A stretch of DNA of 59,175 nucleotides, taken from NCBI GenBank assembly GCA_903857865.1, contig CAIOGO010000022.1, positions 1 through 59,175 on the forward strand. The letters are read 5' to 3'. A program made the position numbers and the translations under genes. This document shows, piece after piece, positions 26,504 to 35,097 of this stretch (its first letter is position 1; the number at the start of each line of letters is the position of its first letter). The notes beneath the pieces were generated by a model. That model was given only the letters and a program-made list of their open reading frames with translations, did not search any database and had not been told where the DNA came from. The stretch is from an uncultured bacterium (GTDB taxonomy: Bacteria > Bipolaricaulota > Bipolaricaulia > UBA7950 > UBA9294).

Positions 26504-27910
26504 CTACACGAAGAGTCTCACGAGCTTGCGCAGGATGGGGTCCTTCATCCGGTTCACCATCCAGCTCTCGGCGGCGGGCTTCGAGAGGAACGACATCGAC
26601 GGGAAGCTGTGCTGGAGGAACAGGATGCGGTGGAGCCGAAGGTGGTTCTGGATGGCGAGGCCCCACTCGTTGATCATTTCCCCGGCGCCCTCGCCGATGA
26701 TGCGGACGCCGTAGATGCGCCCGGCGGGGCTGGCATAGACGCGAACGCTCCCGACCGCGACGCCCTCGGCGATCGCGGCCCCGTAATCCTCGTACTTGGA
26801 TTCGATGACTTCGTACGCCACGTCGTTGGCCTTGAGGTCGCGTTCGAGCCACCCGACGTGCGCTACTTGCGGCTCGGTGAATACCGTCCACGGGACGACG
26901 TAGGAGCGGAAGTTCCGACGGAAGGGCCTTGGGAGGATGGAGTTGACGAGCGCGATCATTCCCTGGTGCATCGCGGCATGAGAGGAGATGTGGACGCCGT
27001 TCCCGTCTCCGGGCGCGTAAATGTGCCGGCACGTCGTGCGAAGCGTCGTATCGACGCGAATCCCGTGATCGGAGTACTCCACGCCGGCGTTCCCCAGGCG
27101 TAGCTCGGCAAGGTCGAACTGTCGCCCGGCGGCGACGAGCAGGCGCTCGCCTCGCAGCGTCTCGCCGACGTTCGTGCGCACCGCGATGGCGCCGCCCGCC
27201 GTGGTCACCTCGCTGATCCGCCGCCCGTTGTACACCTCGATGCCCTCTTGGGTGAAGGCCGCCTCGAGGAGGCGGCCGGCCTCCCAGTCGCCGTGGGGGA
27301 GAAGGTGCTCGTCCATGTGAACGATCGCCACGCGGGCTCCAAGGCGATGAAAGGCCTGCGCCATCTCGCATCCGATGGCTCCGCCACCCATTACGACCAG
27401 GCTTTCGGGAATCCCATCGAGCGAGAAGAGCGTCTCGTTCGTCAGAAAGTCGACGCCATCCAGTCCGGGAATCGCGGGCACGGCCGGACGCGTGCCGACG
27501 CAGAGGAAGATGCGCTTCGCCGTGAACCGCGCGCCGCCGACCTCCACCGTGTGGGGGGCGACGAACGACGCCGGCCCCTCGCGAAGCTTGACATCGACCT
27601 TCTCAAACAACGCTCGCGTCTTCTTCTCGTCGATGAACTGGAGGTGTTCGGCGATCCGGCGGAAGGTTCCGGTCGGCGCCGGGAGCGGCGTCTCGCTGAG
27701 CGCGAGGTCGGGAAACCGGGTCACCGCGTGGCGGGCGTGCGCCATGCGCAGGAGGGCCTTGCTTGGGATGCACCCCACGCTCATGCACTCGCCGCCGAGG
27801 CTGCGCTTCTCGATCCCCAGCACGCGCAGTCCCATCTCCGCCGCTATGATCGAGACGGCCATCCCCGCCGGCCCGAGGCCGATGACGGCGACATCGTAGT
27901 CGTAGGACAC
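26504..27910 (-). CDS. FAD-dependent pyridine nucleotide-disulfide oxidoreductase
   Basis: About 468 residues. YDVAVIGLGPAGMAVSIIAAE binds FAD; redox pair GGECMSVGCIPSK (Cys-x4-Cys); NAD(P)H fold VVMGGGAIGCEMAQAFHRLG; second FAD motif HIYAPGDGNG. It belongs to the lipoamide dehydrogenase/mercuric reductase group. At the C-terminus, where lipoamide dehydrogenases have HPTLSE, it reads HSFPSMSF: the His is kept but the Glu is Phe, so it is probably not a lipoamide dehydrogenase. No dehydrogenase-complex subunits are nearby. GTG 27910 follows GGGAGGAG closely; GTG 27922 is an alternative. The substrate is unknown. Confidence 0.82.
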   Translation of the reverse strand: MSYDYDVAVIGLGPAGMAVSIIAAEMGLRVLGIEKRSLGGECMSVGCIPSKALLRMAHARHAVTRFPDLALSETPLPAPTGTFRRIAEHLQFIDEKKTRALFEKVDVKLREGPASFVAPHTVEVGGARFTAKRIFLCVGTRPAVPAIPGLDGVDFLTNETLFSLDGIPESLVVMGGGAIGCEMAQAFHRLGARVAIVHMDEHLLPHGDWEAGRLLEAAFTQEGIEVYNGRRISEVTTAGGAIAVRTNVGETLRGERLLVAAGRQFDLAELRLGNAGVEYSDHGIRVDTTLRTTCRHIYAPGDGNGVHISSHAAMHQGMIALVNSILPRPFRRNFRSYVVPWTVFTEPQVAHVGWLERDLKANDVAYEVIESKYEDYGAAIAEGVAVGSVRVYASPAGRIYGVRIIGEGAGEMINEWGLAIQNHLRLHRILFLQHSFPSMSFLSKPAAESWMVNRMKDPILRKLVRLFV

Positions 27911-28003
27911 ATCTCCTCCCACCGTACTTCGCGAGCGGCGAGTATAGCACGGCCTGCTGGACCCAACAGGATGGATGCACGCAAGCCAAGAGCCCTGTAG
28001 CGG

Positions 28004-28032
28004 TTGACGTTTCGAGGGTCACCGCCTATCGT
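28004..28032 (+). promoter_or_regulatory. Predicted sigma-70-type promoter of the thiolase operon
   Basis: TTGACG (28004-28009), 17-base spacer, TATCGT (28027-28032). Leads the 28139-30350 operon. On the opposite strand TATACT at 27941-27946 could be the -10 of the divergent oxidoreductase gene. Confidence 0.6.
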
Positions 28033-28138
28033 GTGCGGCGGACTGACTGTCTGGCCGCCCGATCCGGAAGGCGAGGCTCGCTTCGCGTTGCCGTGAGTGT
28101 CCTCGGGTCGGGGTTGGCCGCAACGGAAAGGAGAGTGC

Positions 28139-28834
28139 ATGGGCAGCGTGACCGATCTGGAGGCCCTCCTTCGCCCGCCGGCGATGGAGATGCCGCCGTA
28201 CCCACCCAAGGTGGTCACCTTGGCGAGCGGGGAGGAGATGGTCGTTCGACAGGTGGGGCGCGAGGAGATCCCGACGCTCCTCAAGGCGATCTATCCGCTT
28301 CTCCTCGTCGAGCGCGACTACTACGACATTGTGGCCGCGAGACTGTACGCGGAGCTTCTCGCTTACAAGCGCTACCGCGTGAGAGACGAGTACGTGCTTG
28401 TGGGACTCATCGGCGGCGTGCTCGCGGGCGTCGTCAACGGCCGCCTTGTCGACGCCAAGGTGGGCATGAGCTACCACACGATGACGATTCGCCGAGGACT
28501 GCGCGTAGGCTCTCACCTCTTCGCCGCCAAAATGGAATACCACATCGAGCACATCGGTCAGGAGGACGTGCTCATCGTTGCCGAGAGCCCGATCGGCTTC
28601 CGACGATGGATGATCGAGTACCCGCTCGAGAAGAAGTACGAAGTGCAGCACGAGTTGGGCGGAGTCCCGTCCTGGGTTCTCACGCGGAAGACCTACTTCG
28701 ACGCGAAGCCGCGCCTTGTCTCCGGCCGTCGTCCTGTTCCTGCCGCGCTTCTCGCCGGAGCGGCAACGATCCGGCTCCCGGGAGACGATGTCGTGAAGCG
28801 CCAGGTGCTCGACGAGAAGGGAGGCGGACGATGA
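28139..28834 (+). CDS. Acetyltransferase-fold protein of the thiolase operon, function unknown
   Basis: 231 residues from ATG 28139 (AAAGGAG upstream). Not firmly recognised. The middle resembles a GNAT fold: VGLIGGVLAGVVNGRLVD, then SYHTMTIRRGLRVGSHLFAA (a shifted CoA-loop-like stretch) and the C-terminal ESPIGFRRWMIEYPLEKKYE. It overlaps the thiolase gene by 4 bases, so it likely acts with the thiolase and DUF35 protein on an acyl-CoA. Whether it binds CoA is not clear from sequence alone. Confidence 0.6.
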   Translation: MGSVTDLEALLRPPAMEMPPYPPKVVTLASGEEMVVRQVGREEIPTLLKAIYPLLLVERDYYDIVAARLYAELLAYKRYRVRDEYVLVGLIGGVLAGVVNGRLVDAKVGMSYHTMTIRRGLRVGSHLFAAKMEYHIEHIGQEDVLIVAESPIGFRRWMIEYPLEKKYEVQHELGGVPSWVLTRKTYFDAKPRLVSGRRPVPAALLAGAATIRLPGDDVVKRQVLDEKGGGR

Positions 28835-30015
28835 GGCCCGTCTACATCGTCGGCGCCGGCATGACGCGCTTCGGTCGCTCGGAGCTTCCGCTCGTCGATC
28901 TGGCGGGAACGGCGTCGCTCGCCGCTCTGCGCCACGCTTCGCTCGGGAAGGTCCCAGTCGACGGGGTCGTCGTCGCGAACATGGGCGGGAGTCGCATCAA
29001 CCGTCAGACGGCCCTTGCCAGCGCGCTGGTCGATCGGCTCGCTCTGTACCCAGCCGCGGCGGAGGCGGTCGAGAACGGTCCGGCGTCCGGGGCCTCGGCG
29101 GTCAAAGTGGGATTTCAGGCCGTCGCTTCCGGCATGGCCGACGTGGTTCTCGTCGTGGGCGTCGAGATGATGCGCGCGGTCGACGGGCTTGAAGGCACGG
29201 ACTTCGTTGCCAGCCTGTCCCATCCTGAGGTCGAGTACATCTACGGCGTCACGTTGCCGTCTCTTGCCGGGTTGTTCGCAAGGCTCTACATGAGTCGATT
29301 CGGAGTGGAGCGCAGGCATCTCGCGATGGTGGCGATCAAGAATCACGACCACGCGATGAAGAACCCGTATGCCCACATCCATCAACCGATCACGATGGAG
29401 GGCATCCTGACGTCGCCCGAGGCGGTCGTCAACAACCCTTTGGTTGCCGATCCGCTGTGCCTGTTCGACTGCTGTCCGGTAAGCGACGGATCGGCCGCCG
29501 TGATCTTGGCTTCGAAGGACATCGCCGAGCGGCTCAGCGGGCCGCGCGTCCGGATCGCGGGAATGGGGCAGGCGACGGACACTCACGCCGTGCACGAGCG
29601 CGAGGATCCGACCGATCTCAGAGCGGTGCGCCTGGCGAGCGAGAAGGCTTTCGCCATGGCGGATGCCAAGCCTGCGGACGTCCACGTGGCCGAACTGCAC
29701 GATGCCTTCACGATCCTCGAGATCGCGGAGAGCGAGGCCGCCGGATTCTTCAAGCGAGGCGAGGCTCACAAGGCGATCGAGCGTGGGGAGACGCGGCTCG
29801 GCGGCCGGCTGCCGGTCAACCCGTCGGGGGGACTCAAGGCGCGGGGCCATCCTGTCGGAGCGACCGGCGTGGCCCAGCTCGTGGAGCTCACGTGGCAGCT
29901 GCGCGGTGAAGCGACCGACAGACAGGTAGAGAAGGCGAAAGTCGCGTACGCCTGCAATTTCGGCGGTTTCGGCAACAACGTCATTGCCACCGTGCTGCGC
30001 AAGGAGGAGCGATGA
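28831..30015 (+). CDS. Thiolase-family protein (archaeal/SCP2-type)
   Basis: 394 residues from ATG 28831. YIVGAGMTRFGR opens it; VHVAELHDAFTILEIAESEA, NPSGGLKARGHPVGATG (catalytic His) and ACNFGGFGNNVIATVL are thiolase motifs in the order of the archaeal/SCP-x class. The position of the usual nucleophile (…CASGG) reads VENGPASGASA, so the Cys appears replaced by Pro. Condensation could be lost, or another residue could serve. The partner DUF35 gene follows with a 4-base overlap; in archaea thiolase-DUF35 pairs channel acetoacetyl-CoA to HMG-CoA synthase, which is absent here. Confidence 0.85.
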   Translation: MRPVYIVGAGMTRFGRSELPLVDLAGTASLAALRHASLGKVPVDGVVVANMGGSRINRQTALASALVDRLALYPAAAEAVENGPASGASAVKVGFQAVASGMADVVLVVGVEMMRAVDGLEGTDFVASLSHPEVEYIYGVTLPSLAGLFARLYMSRFGVERRHLAMVAIKNHDHAMKNPYAHIHQPITMEGILTSPEAVVNNPLVADPLCLFDCCPVSDGSAAVILASKDIAERLSGPRVRIAGMGQATDTHAVHEREDPTDLRAVRLASEKAFAMADAKPADVHVAELHDAFTILEIAESEAAGFFKRGEAHKAIERGETRLGGRLPVNPSGGLKARGHPVGATGVAQLVELTWQLRGEATDRQVEKAKVAYACNFGGFGNNVIATVLRKEER

Positions 30016-30350
30016 GCGAGGCAGTCTACGGGGCGAAATGCACCGCCTGCGGCGCTGTCAGCTATCCAAGGCATCTGGTCTGCCCGAAGTGCCGCGGAGA
30101 AGCCTTCCAGCCGGCGGAGATTGGGGGCGAGGGCGTCGTCCTCACCTACACGGACGTCTACGCGCTTGCCATCGACTACGACGTTCGCTACCTGCGTCTT
30201 GCCATCGTCGAGCTGGACGGCGGACTCCGCGTGACGGGCCAACTCCTCGACGAGGAGCCCAAGCTCGGGAAGCGCGTGCGGACGACGGTCGGCGTCGTTC
30301 GGGAGACGGCGGGGAAGGCGATCTACGGACTCCAGTTCGTGCCTGCCTAG
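30012..30350 (+). CDS. DUF35 OB-fold / zinc-ribbon protein, thiolase partner
   Basis: 112 residues. Zinc ribbon CTACG...CPKC at residues 10-30, then an OB-fold (GEGVVLTYTDVYA, RLAIVELDGGLRVTGQLLD, KRVRTTVGVV). These proteins scaffold acyl-CoA and bridge thiolase with the next enzyme. Overlaps the thiolase gene by 4 bases; last gene of the operon. Confidence 0.88.
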   Translation: MSEAVYGAKCTACGAVSYPRHLVCPKCRGEAFQPAEIGGEGVVLTYTDVYALAIDYDVRYLRLAIVELDGGLRVTGQLLDEEPKLGKRVRTTVGVVRETAGKAIYGLQFVPA

Positions 30351-30377
30351 AGCATCAGGGTGCGAGGCAGCGGTTCC

Positions 30378-30406
30378 TTGCGTTCGGCCATGTAGTACGA
30401 TATCGT
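30378..30406 (+). promoter_or_regulatory. Predicted promoter of the PPOX-MarR operon
   Basis: TTGCGT (30378-30383), 17-base spacer, TATCGT (30401-30406). The -10 sits inside the palindrome at 30393-30410. Confidence 0.55.
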
Positions 30407-30410
30407 ACTA
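30393..30410. promoter_or_regulatory. Perfect 18-bp palindrome, likely MarR operator
   Basis: TAGTACGATATCGTACTA. It overlaps the predicted -10 box and lies 34 bases before the first gene of an operon that ends in a MarR regulator; size and symmetry suit a MarR dimer. Binding would block the promoter (autorepression, inferred). Confidence 0.65.
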
Positions 30411-30443
30411 TCCGATACCGAACCACATGACCGAGGAGCCGAC

Positions 30444-30914
30444 ATGGAAAACCTAGCGCCCCAAGAGCTTGCGCGACTGATCATGGAAGTGGCGGATCGA
30501 GCGTATCTGACGACGATGGCCGACGATGGGTACCCGCGCACGCGCGCGGTTCTCAACCTGAGGAACCCGTCCCTCTACCCGGACCAGGCGGACCTGTTCG
30601 ACAGACATCGGCAGGATTTCCTCGTCTACGTCACGACCAACACCTCGTCAACCAGAGTGGCGCAGATCCGGCGAGATCCGCGCGGCAGCCTCTACTACTG
30701 CCATCCAAAGCGGTACCGCGGCGTGCTGCTCGTCGGCGATCTTGCGGTCATCGATGACTCGGCACTGCGACACGCTCTGTGGAACGAGAGTTGGACGATG
30801 TACTACCCCGGCGGACCGGACGATCCGGACCACACCGTGCTCCGCCTGTCACCAAGGCGCGTTGAGGGGTGGCACGGATCCGGCAAGTTTGACTTTGCCC
30901 TAGGCCCCACGTGA
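30444..30914 (+). CDS. PPOX-family flavin-binding protein
   Basis: 156 residues. A general-stress-26-like split barrel: ADRAYLTTMADDGYPRTRAV, NTSSTRVAQIRRDPRGSLYY, KRYRGVLLVGDLAVIDD. Likely binds FMN or F420. Overlaps the MarR gene by 4 bases, under the shared promoter/operator, so it is probably induced by a small ligand. A second, unrelated PPOX-family protein is at 13470. Confidence 0.82.
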   Translation: MENLAPQELARLIMEVADRAYLTTMADDGYPRTRAVLNLRNPSLYPDQADLFDRHRQDFLVYVTTNTSSTRVAQIRRDPRGSLYYCHPKRYRGVLLVGDLAVIDDSALRHALWNESWTMYYPGGPDDPDHTVLRLSPRRVEGWHGSGKFDFALGPT

Positions 30915-31372
30915 GGACGACGAGGCAGGGTGGGTTCCTTCTTGCGAAGGCCCACCGGCTCTCGGGGCGCGTCTTCTCTCATCTGCTGCGGGCGCATAAG
31001 GTGGAGATCAACTCCGCCCAAGGGCGGATCCTCTTCGCCCTGTGGCAGGAGGATCGAGTCCCGATTGGGGAGCTTGCGCGGAGGACGGCGCTCCGCAAGT
31101 CATCGCTGACTTCGATGCTCGATCGCCTCGAGGCTCTGGGCTACGTCGAACGCGTTTCGGACCCGCAGGACCGGCGCGCGGTTCTGATTGCACGAACGGA
31201 CAAGGATCGAGCGCTGGAGGCCGAGTACTGGCGAGTGTCCGCGGAGATGACGCGCGTCTTCTACGCCGGATTCTCTCCGAGCGAGATCGATGCGTTCGAG
31301 CGATACCTTACGCGGGTTCTGGAGAACCTATCGAAGGCCGAAGAGGCCCCAGCGGGGAAGGGGGGCATGTAG
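30911..31372 (+). CDS. MarR-family transcriptional regulator
   Basis: 153 residues from GTG 30911. Winged helix at about 35-100: INSAQGRILFALWQEDRVPI, GELARRTALRKSSLTSMLDR (recognition helix), LEALGYVERVSDPQDRRAVL (wing with the DxRR signature). Helices at both ends form the dimer. Co-translated with the PPOX gene; the 18-bp palindrome upstream is its likely site. Confidence 0.9.
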   Translation: MRTTRQGGFLLAKAHRLSGRVFSHLLRAHKVEINSAQGRILFALWQEDRVPIGELARRTALRKSSLTSMLDRLEALGYVERVSDPQDRRAVLIARTDKDRALEAEYWRVSAEMTRVFYAGFSPSEIDAFERYLTRVLENLSKAEEAPAGKGGM

Positions 31373-31745
31373 AAGTCGCCGAGGCCATAGGGAGAGGAAG
31401 GCGATCCAGGACTCCGCGCCGCAGCCGCTGCGGCGCATTGGCGGTCTCCCATCCGGCGAATACCTGCGACGACGGTGCACTCTCGTCGAGGATCCCACTG
31501 CGCGCACTGAGCTTGAGCGCGAAAGGGAGGCGGCGTACGTCATCGTCGATGGGCGCACTCGTGTGGATCGGTGGCCGCAGGGCATGGAGTGAGCACAGGG
31601 CTGTGCAGCAGGGCGCCGCGCGTCCCGAAGAGCGCGAGGACTTGCGGTCTTTCCTTTTGCGGAGGATTGCGGTACTGTGTCCGTTTGTAGGCTCCGCCGT
31701 CGGCAGTCGGTGCTTGACGGCCCGAGGCTACAAAAAGGAGATCGA
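31373..31745. other. Intergenic region, nothing recognised
   Basis: Short open frames on both strands lack ribosome sites and protein-like content. The last bases carry AAAAAGGAG, the ribosome site of the zinc-ribbon gene. Confidence 0.4.
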
Positions 31746-31997
31746 ATGGGTTTTGGAGAGAGACGGATGGTCGACGTTCGGCATCTTGACCTGAAGTGCG
31801 CGGATTGTGGAAAGGCGATCGACGAGCTGCCGTTCGAGCCGATGTCCGACCGTCCTGTGTACTGCGGTGACTGCAACCGCAAGCGTCGCCCGCCGCGAAC
31901 TGGCGGAGGCGGCATGGGCGGCGGCCGCAGTGGCGGTGGCCGACCGGGTGGGGGTGGACGCGGAGGCGATTCCCGCGGCGGCGGGCGCAGATTCTAA
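31746..31997 (+). CDS. Small CxxC zinc-ribbon protein with Gly/Arg-rich tail
   Basis: 83 residues from ATG 31746 (AAAAAGGAG upstream). LKCADCGKAIDELPFE and VYCGDCNRKRRPPR make a four-Cys zinc ribbon like the CxxC-x17-CxxC small-protein family. A low-complexity Gly/Arg tail (GGGRSGGGRPGGGGRGGDSR) resembles RGG boxes that bind RNA. Followed by a terminator. Nucleic-acid binding is inferred. Confidence 0.75.
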   Translation: MGFGERRMVDVRHLDLKCADCGKAIDELPFEPMSDRPVYCGDCNRKRRPPRTGGGGMGGGRSGGGRPGGGGRGGDSRGGGRRF

Positions 31998-32030
31998 GCG
32001 GATATCTCCTTTAGTAGAGAACATAGGTGG

Positions 32031-32060
32031 CGGGCCGGCCTCGTGGCCGGCCCGTCCTTT
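32031..32060 (+). terminator. Intrinsic terminator after the zinc-ribbon gene
   Basis: CGGGCCGGCC / GGCCGGCCCG with loop TCGT, then TCCTTT. Confidence 0.8.
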
Positions 32061-32655
32061 GGAGTGCGCGGGCGGCCACATGCCGCGGATGACAGAACAG
32101 ACGACTGCGCCGAGGCGCCGGAGCGTCCTCCTTATGGGTTACCGTGCGAGAGGGGACTCGCAGAACCCCGATACCAGCTGGCGATAGGAGAAGACCGTCG
32201 TATGGCGTGAGGCAGCGAACCCGCTCTTCTCTCCACTAGGTCCGCTGGGCACGACGAATTCACCTCCTCTTGCCCTGAGTTGACAGGTTCGTCCTCCCAT
32301 TCGCACGCTCCACTCTAGTGGAGAACTCCCGTAAGACAAGATCCTGCCCGTGTTTCTTCACAGTTTCCTCACGCCTGGCGGCGGGTCGGGAGGAGGGCCG
32401 ACAGGATGGAGGTCTCCGCGAGGCGCGGTCCCCCCGCAAGATGCGCGCGGTCGGCGGGGCGCTCATTGTGTGAGACATCGCAGAGGACTCCGCCCCGGCG
32501 CGTGCTTCGTCACACTTCACGTCATCGACAAGTCCGGCGCCGTGAGGACCATCAGCCAGACGGTCCGGATCGGGGGCCAACGAGATCGTCCATTCCCAGA
32601 CGAGCCGGCGCGCTGTCGGATAGAATGCGTCCAGACACAACGAGGGGGAACTGGA
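32061..32655. other. Intergenic region with a PKD-domain remnant
   Basis: No complete gene. At 32470-32577 the frame of the next gene reads VRHRRGLRPGACFVTLHVID then KSGAVRTISQTVRI, the last strands of a PKD domain (H....PG.f.VTL.V.D..G). The first half of the domain is missing, so this looks like a leftover of a PKD gene. GAGGGGGAA before 32656 is a ribosome site. Confidence 0.4.
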
Positions 32656-33498
32656 ATGCAGAAGTTCGCTCGCCTACGTCGGATGTCGGCATCTGCCGTC
32701 GTCCTCGCCACAGCGTTGGTGTGCAGCGCCGTGGGTGCCGACCTTCGCTTTGGCGGAAGCGCCGAAGCGTGGGGGACTGCCTGTCCCACCCTGAGCGGCA
32801 ACGCCTCACTTGACCTCTTCGTTGGGCTCGGCAATGTGGAGGCGGCCACTCGGACGGAGTTCTCGCTCTTTCCGTACACGATGGGTACCGAGACCTTCTC
32901 CATATCCCTTGTGCGTGAATGGCTCAGCGTCGGGGGGGAGTTTCGGCTGAGCGTCGTCCCGATCGGGATCACGTCGGCGATGGTTCTCTCCCGGGCGCAG
33001 CCATTGCCGTGGGAATGCTCGATCGGCGACGTCCTCCTCGACTTCTCGGTCGAAGGCGAGGCGAGGCTCAAAGGGTACACGTTCGCGACGACTCCGCTAC
33101 GAGCCGAAGTGTGGGTTCAAGGGACCGCGAGCGCGAGTCGCAGCCTCGGTTGCCTCGATCAGGTTCTTCTCGGGGCTTCCCTCGAGGCAACGCTGAGCGC
33201 GCCGGACGACGGCAAGATATGGCCCACTTCGACTCTCGTGGCTGCGCTCTCCTATGGCTGTGCGACGCTGCGCAGCGAAACCGTCGTCTCGCTCGCTCCC
33301 TCCCTCCGTCTCGATGAGGAGAAGCTTCTCCTTCTCGTATCCTGGAGAGATCTAGGCCTTTCCGGCGAGGCATCGCTCGCGTTTACCGCGGAGCCGAGGA
33401 GTCCGAGCGTCGGGCTCAGAATCCTGTACGAGTTTGGCGACACTCCGCTCGGCGGCGGCCCTTCCGACTCGGAGTGCGCGGGCGGCGTCTGCCGCTAG
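32656..33498 (+). CDS. Secreted protein of unknown function
   Basis: 280 residues from ATG 32656. Signal peptide (SASAVVLATALVCSAVGA). The mature part is rich in short alternating strands (LRFGGSAEAWG, LDLFVGLGNVEAATRTEFSL, RAEVWVQGTASASRSLG), like a beta-sandwich or barrel, with several Cys and a Cys-rich end (SECAGGVC). No family recognised. The frame is open upstream through the PKD remnant, but the signal peptide fixes the start here. Confidence 0.6.
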   Translation: MQKFARLRRMSASAVVLATALVCSAVGADLRFGGSAEAWGTACPTLSGNASLDLFVGLGNVEAATRTEFSLFPYTMGTETFSISLVREWLSVGGEFRLSVVPIGITSAMVLSRAQPLPWECSIGDVLLDFSVEGEARLKGYTFATTPLRAEVWVQGTASASRSLGCLDQVLLGASLEATLSAPDDGKIWPTSTLVAALSYGCATLRSETVVSLAPSLRLDEEKLLLLVSWRDLGLSGEASLAFTAEPRSPSVGLRILYEFGDTPLGGGPSDSECAGGVCR

Positions 33499-33687
33499 TG
33501 GCGTGCCGCCAGCCCTTCATTGACACGTTGGCGTCGCTCGGTCTCCCCCCCCCAACTCCCCGCGTCGTTGCGTTGGCGAGAGCGCCGTATCGATGCACTT
33601 CCGAGGCACCAAGTGGACCCCTCGCGTGAGGGACGCCGGGCTTGAAGACTCTTGACGGCGCTCCCGGCTGGCGGGGAAGATCGAGCC

Positions 33688-35088
33688 ATGAATGTACGTC
33701 CGTGGGCACCGATCGGAGCGCGGGTCCTGCTCGCGGGATGGGTTGCAGCCGTCTTGAGTGTCTGTGCCACGGGTGCGCCCGTCCTGGCGTCGTTCCCTGA
33801 GTTCGTCTCCTCGGAAGGCGCGGCGTACGCCGGGGTCCTCCACCTGGATGATTGCGTGGAGGACTCCACGGCGACCGACGCAGATCTCGTGTGGCGAGTC
33901 ACCGAGAGCGCGGCCCTCGACATCCAGCTTACGAGAGAACGGCATCTCATCGTTCGGACGCAGGACGAGAATTGGTGCGGCGTCGAGGTGGTGACACTCA
34001 CCGTCTGCAACCCACTCGGCGAGTGCGCGACGCAGACCGTGGCCTTCCGCGTCGAGGCGGTTCCCGACGATCCGATCATCGACTGGATTCCGGCGCAGGT
34101 TGTCGGGGAGTCTGCCGCCTTCCGACCCCTCGATCTTCGCTGCTTTGGATGGGACCTGGACGACGATGCGGCGCTCACGTGGTCCGCATCCGACGGAGTT
34201 GCGCTCACCGTGAGCGTAGTCGATGGGGTGCTGGGCGTCGGGCCTCGCGATCCCGCTTGGCGCGGGACGGAGCAGGTCGTGCTTTCGCTCAGCGATTCGA
34301 CGGGTCGCAAAGCCTCGCGCGCGCTGTCCTACACCGTGACCGACGGAGTTCCCGTCAGCCTCACCTTCATCCAAGGCCGATTGTTCTCTATCGAAGCGGG
34401 CGAGACGAGGATCGTGATCGACGGACTGCTACGGGACGCGATTGCGCTCTCTGCGACGGAGAAGGCGCATCTCGTCCGGGCCGAGCCGCCGTTCGACGGA
34501 GTCGATCTTGCGCTGGCGACACACGAGCACTACGACCACGTGACGCCGGAGTTCGTTGTCGAATACCTGACGAGTTCGCGCTCCACCCTCTTCGCCTCGG
34601 TCACCGAGACCGTGGACCTACTCGAGCGTGTGCCCGGGTATGCGGAGATCGCCGACCGAGTCGTGGGCATTCCCTTCGAGGATGGACGCAGTGCGGGCCT
34701 CTACTTGGCTGGCGTGCACGTCACCGCGTTCTCCGTTCGTCACGGAGGCGAGGGCGTCAATCTCGCGTTCCTGATCGAACTCGGCGGCGCGAAGATCCTT
34801 GTTCTCGGTGACGCGTCGTTCGACTTCACGCCCGCGGAGCTTGTGGCTGCCTACGGGTGGCCGAATCTCAGCATCGATGTGGCCATCGTGTCGCCGTTGT
34901 GGGTTGAGGGCTTCGACGGAACGCTCGTCACCCGAGGCATCGCGCCGCGCTTTGTCGTCTCGGGTCCACTCCTGCGGTGCCCGCCCTTCGTGACCGTTCA
35001 CGAGGGCTCGCCGATCCCGGTTTTCGTCTGCGAGAGGGTCGAGACCTGGATCTTGCCTCCCCGGGTGGCGTCTTCTGGCAACGACTAG
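33688..35088 (+). CDS. Secreted metallo-beta-lactamase-fold protein with N-terminal beta domains
   Basis: 466 residues from ATG 33688. An N-terminal hydrophobic signal (RVLLAGWVAAVLSVCATGAP) is followed by two Ig/cadherin-like beta domains (about 35-220), then an MBL domain: LALATHEHYDHVTPEF supplies HxHxDH, FSVRHGG the next His and LVLGDASFD the Asp. It resembles UlaG-like hydrolases, but is exported and carries adhesion-like domains. Substrate unknown. The 189 bases upstream hold no gene. It converges on cysE, 9 bases away. Confidence 0.78.
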   Translation: MNVRPWAPIGARVLLAGWVAAVLSVCATGAPVLASFPEFVSSEGAAYAGVLHLDDCVEDSTATDADLVWRVTESAALDIQLTRERHLIVRTQDENWCGVEVVTLTVCNPLGECATQTVAFRVEAVPDDPIIDWIPAQVVGESAAFRPLDLRCFGWDLDDDAALTWSASDGVALTVSVVDGVLGVGPRDPAWRGTEQVVLSLSDSTGRKASRALSYTVTDGVPVSLTFIQGRLFSIEAGETRIVIDGLLRDAIALSATEKAHLVRAEPPFDGVDLALATHEHYDHVTPEFVVEYLTSSRSTLFASVTETVDLLERVPGYAEIADRVVGIPFEDGRSAGLYLAGVHVTAFSVRHGGEGVNLAFLIELGGAKILVLGDASFDFTPAELVAAYGWPNLSIDVAIVSPLWVEGFDGTLVTRGIAPRFVVSGPLLRCPPFVTVHEGSPIPVFVCERVETWILPPRVASSGND

Positions 35089-35097
35089 CGGGAGCCG

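Noticed and set aside
28033-28830. Extension of the thiolase frame upstream
   Set aside because: The extra part is a shadow of the acyltransferase-like gene; thiolase sequence begins at ATG 28831 with a 4-base overlap.
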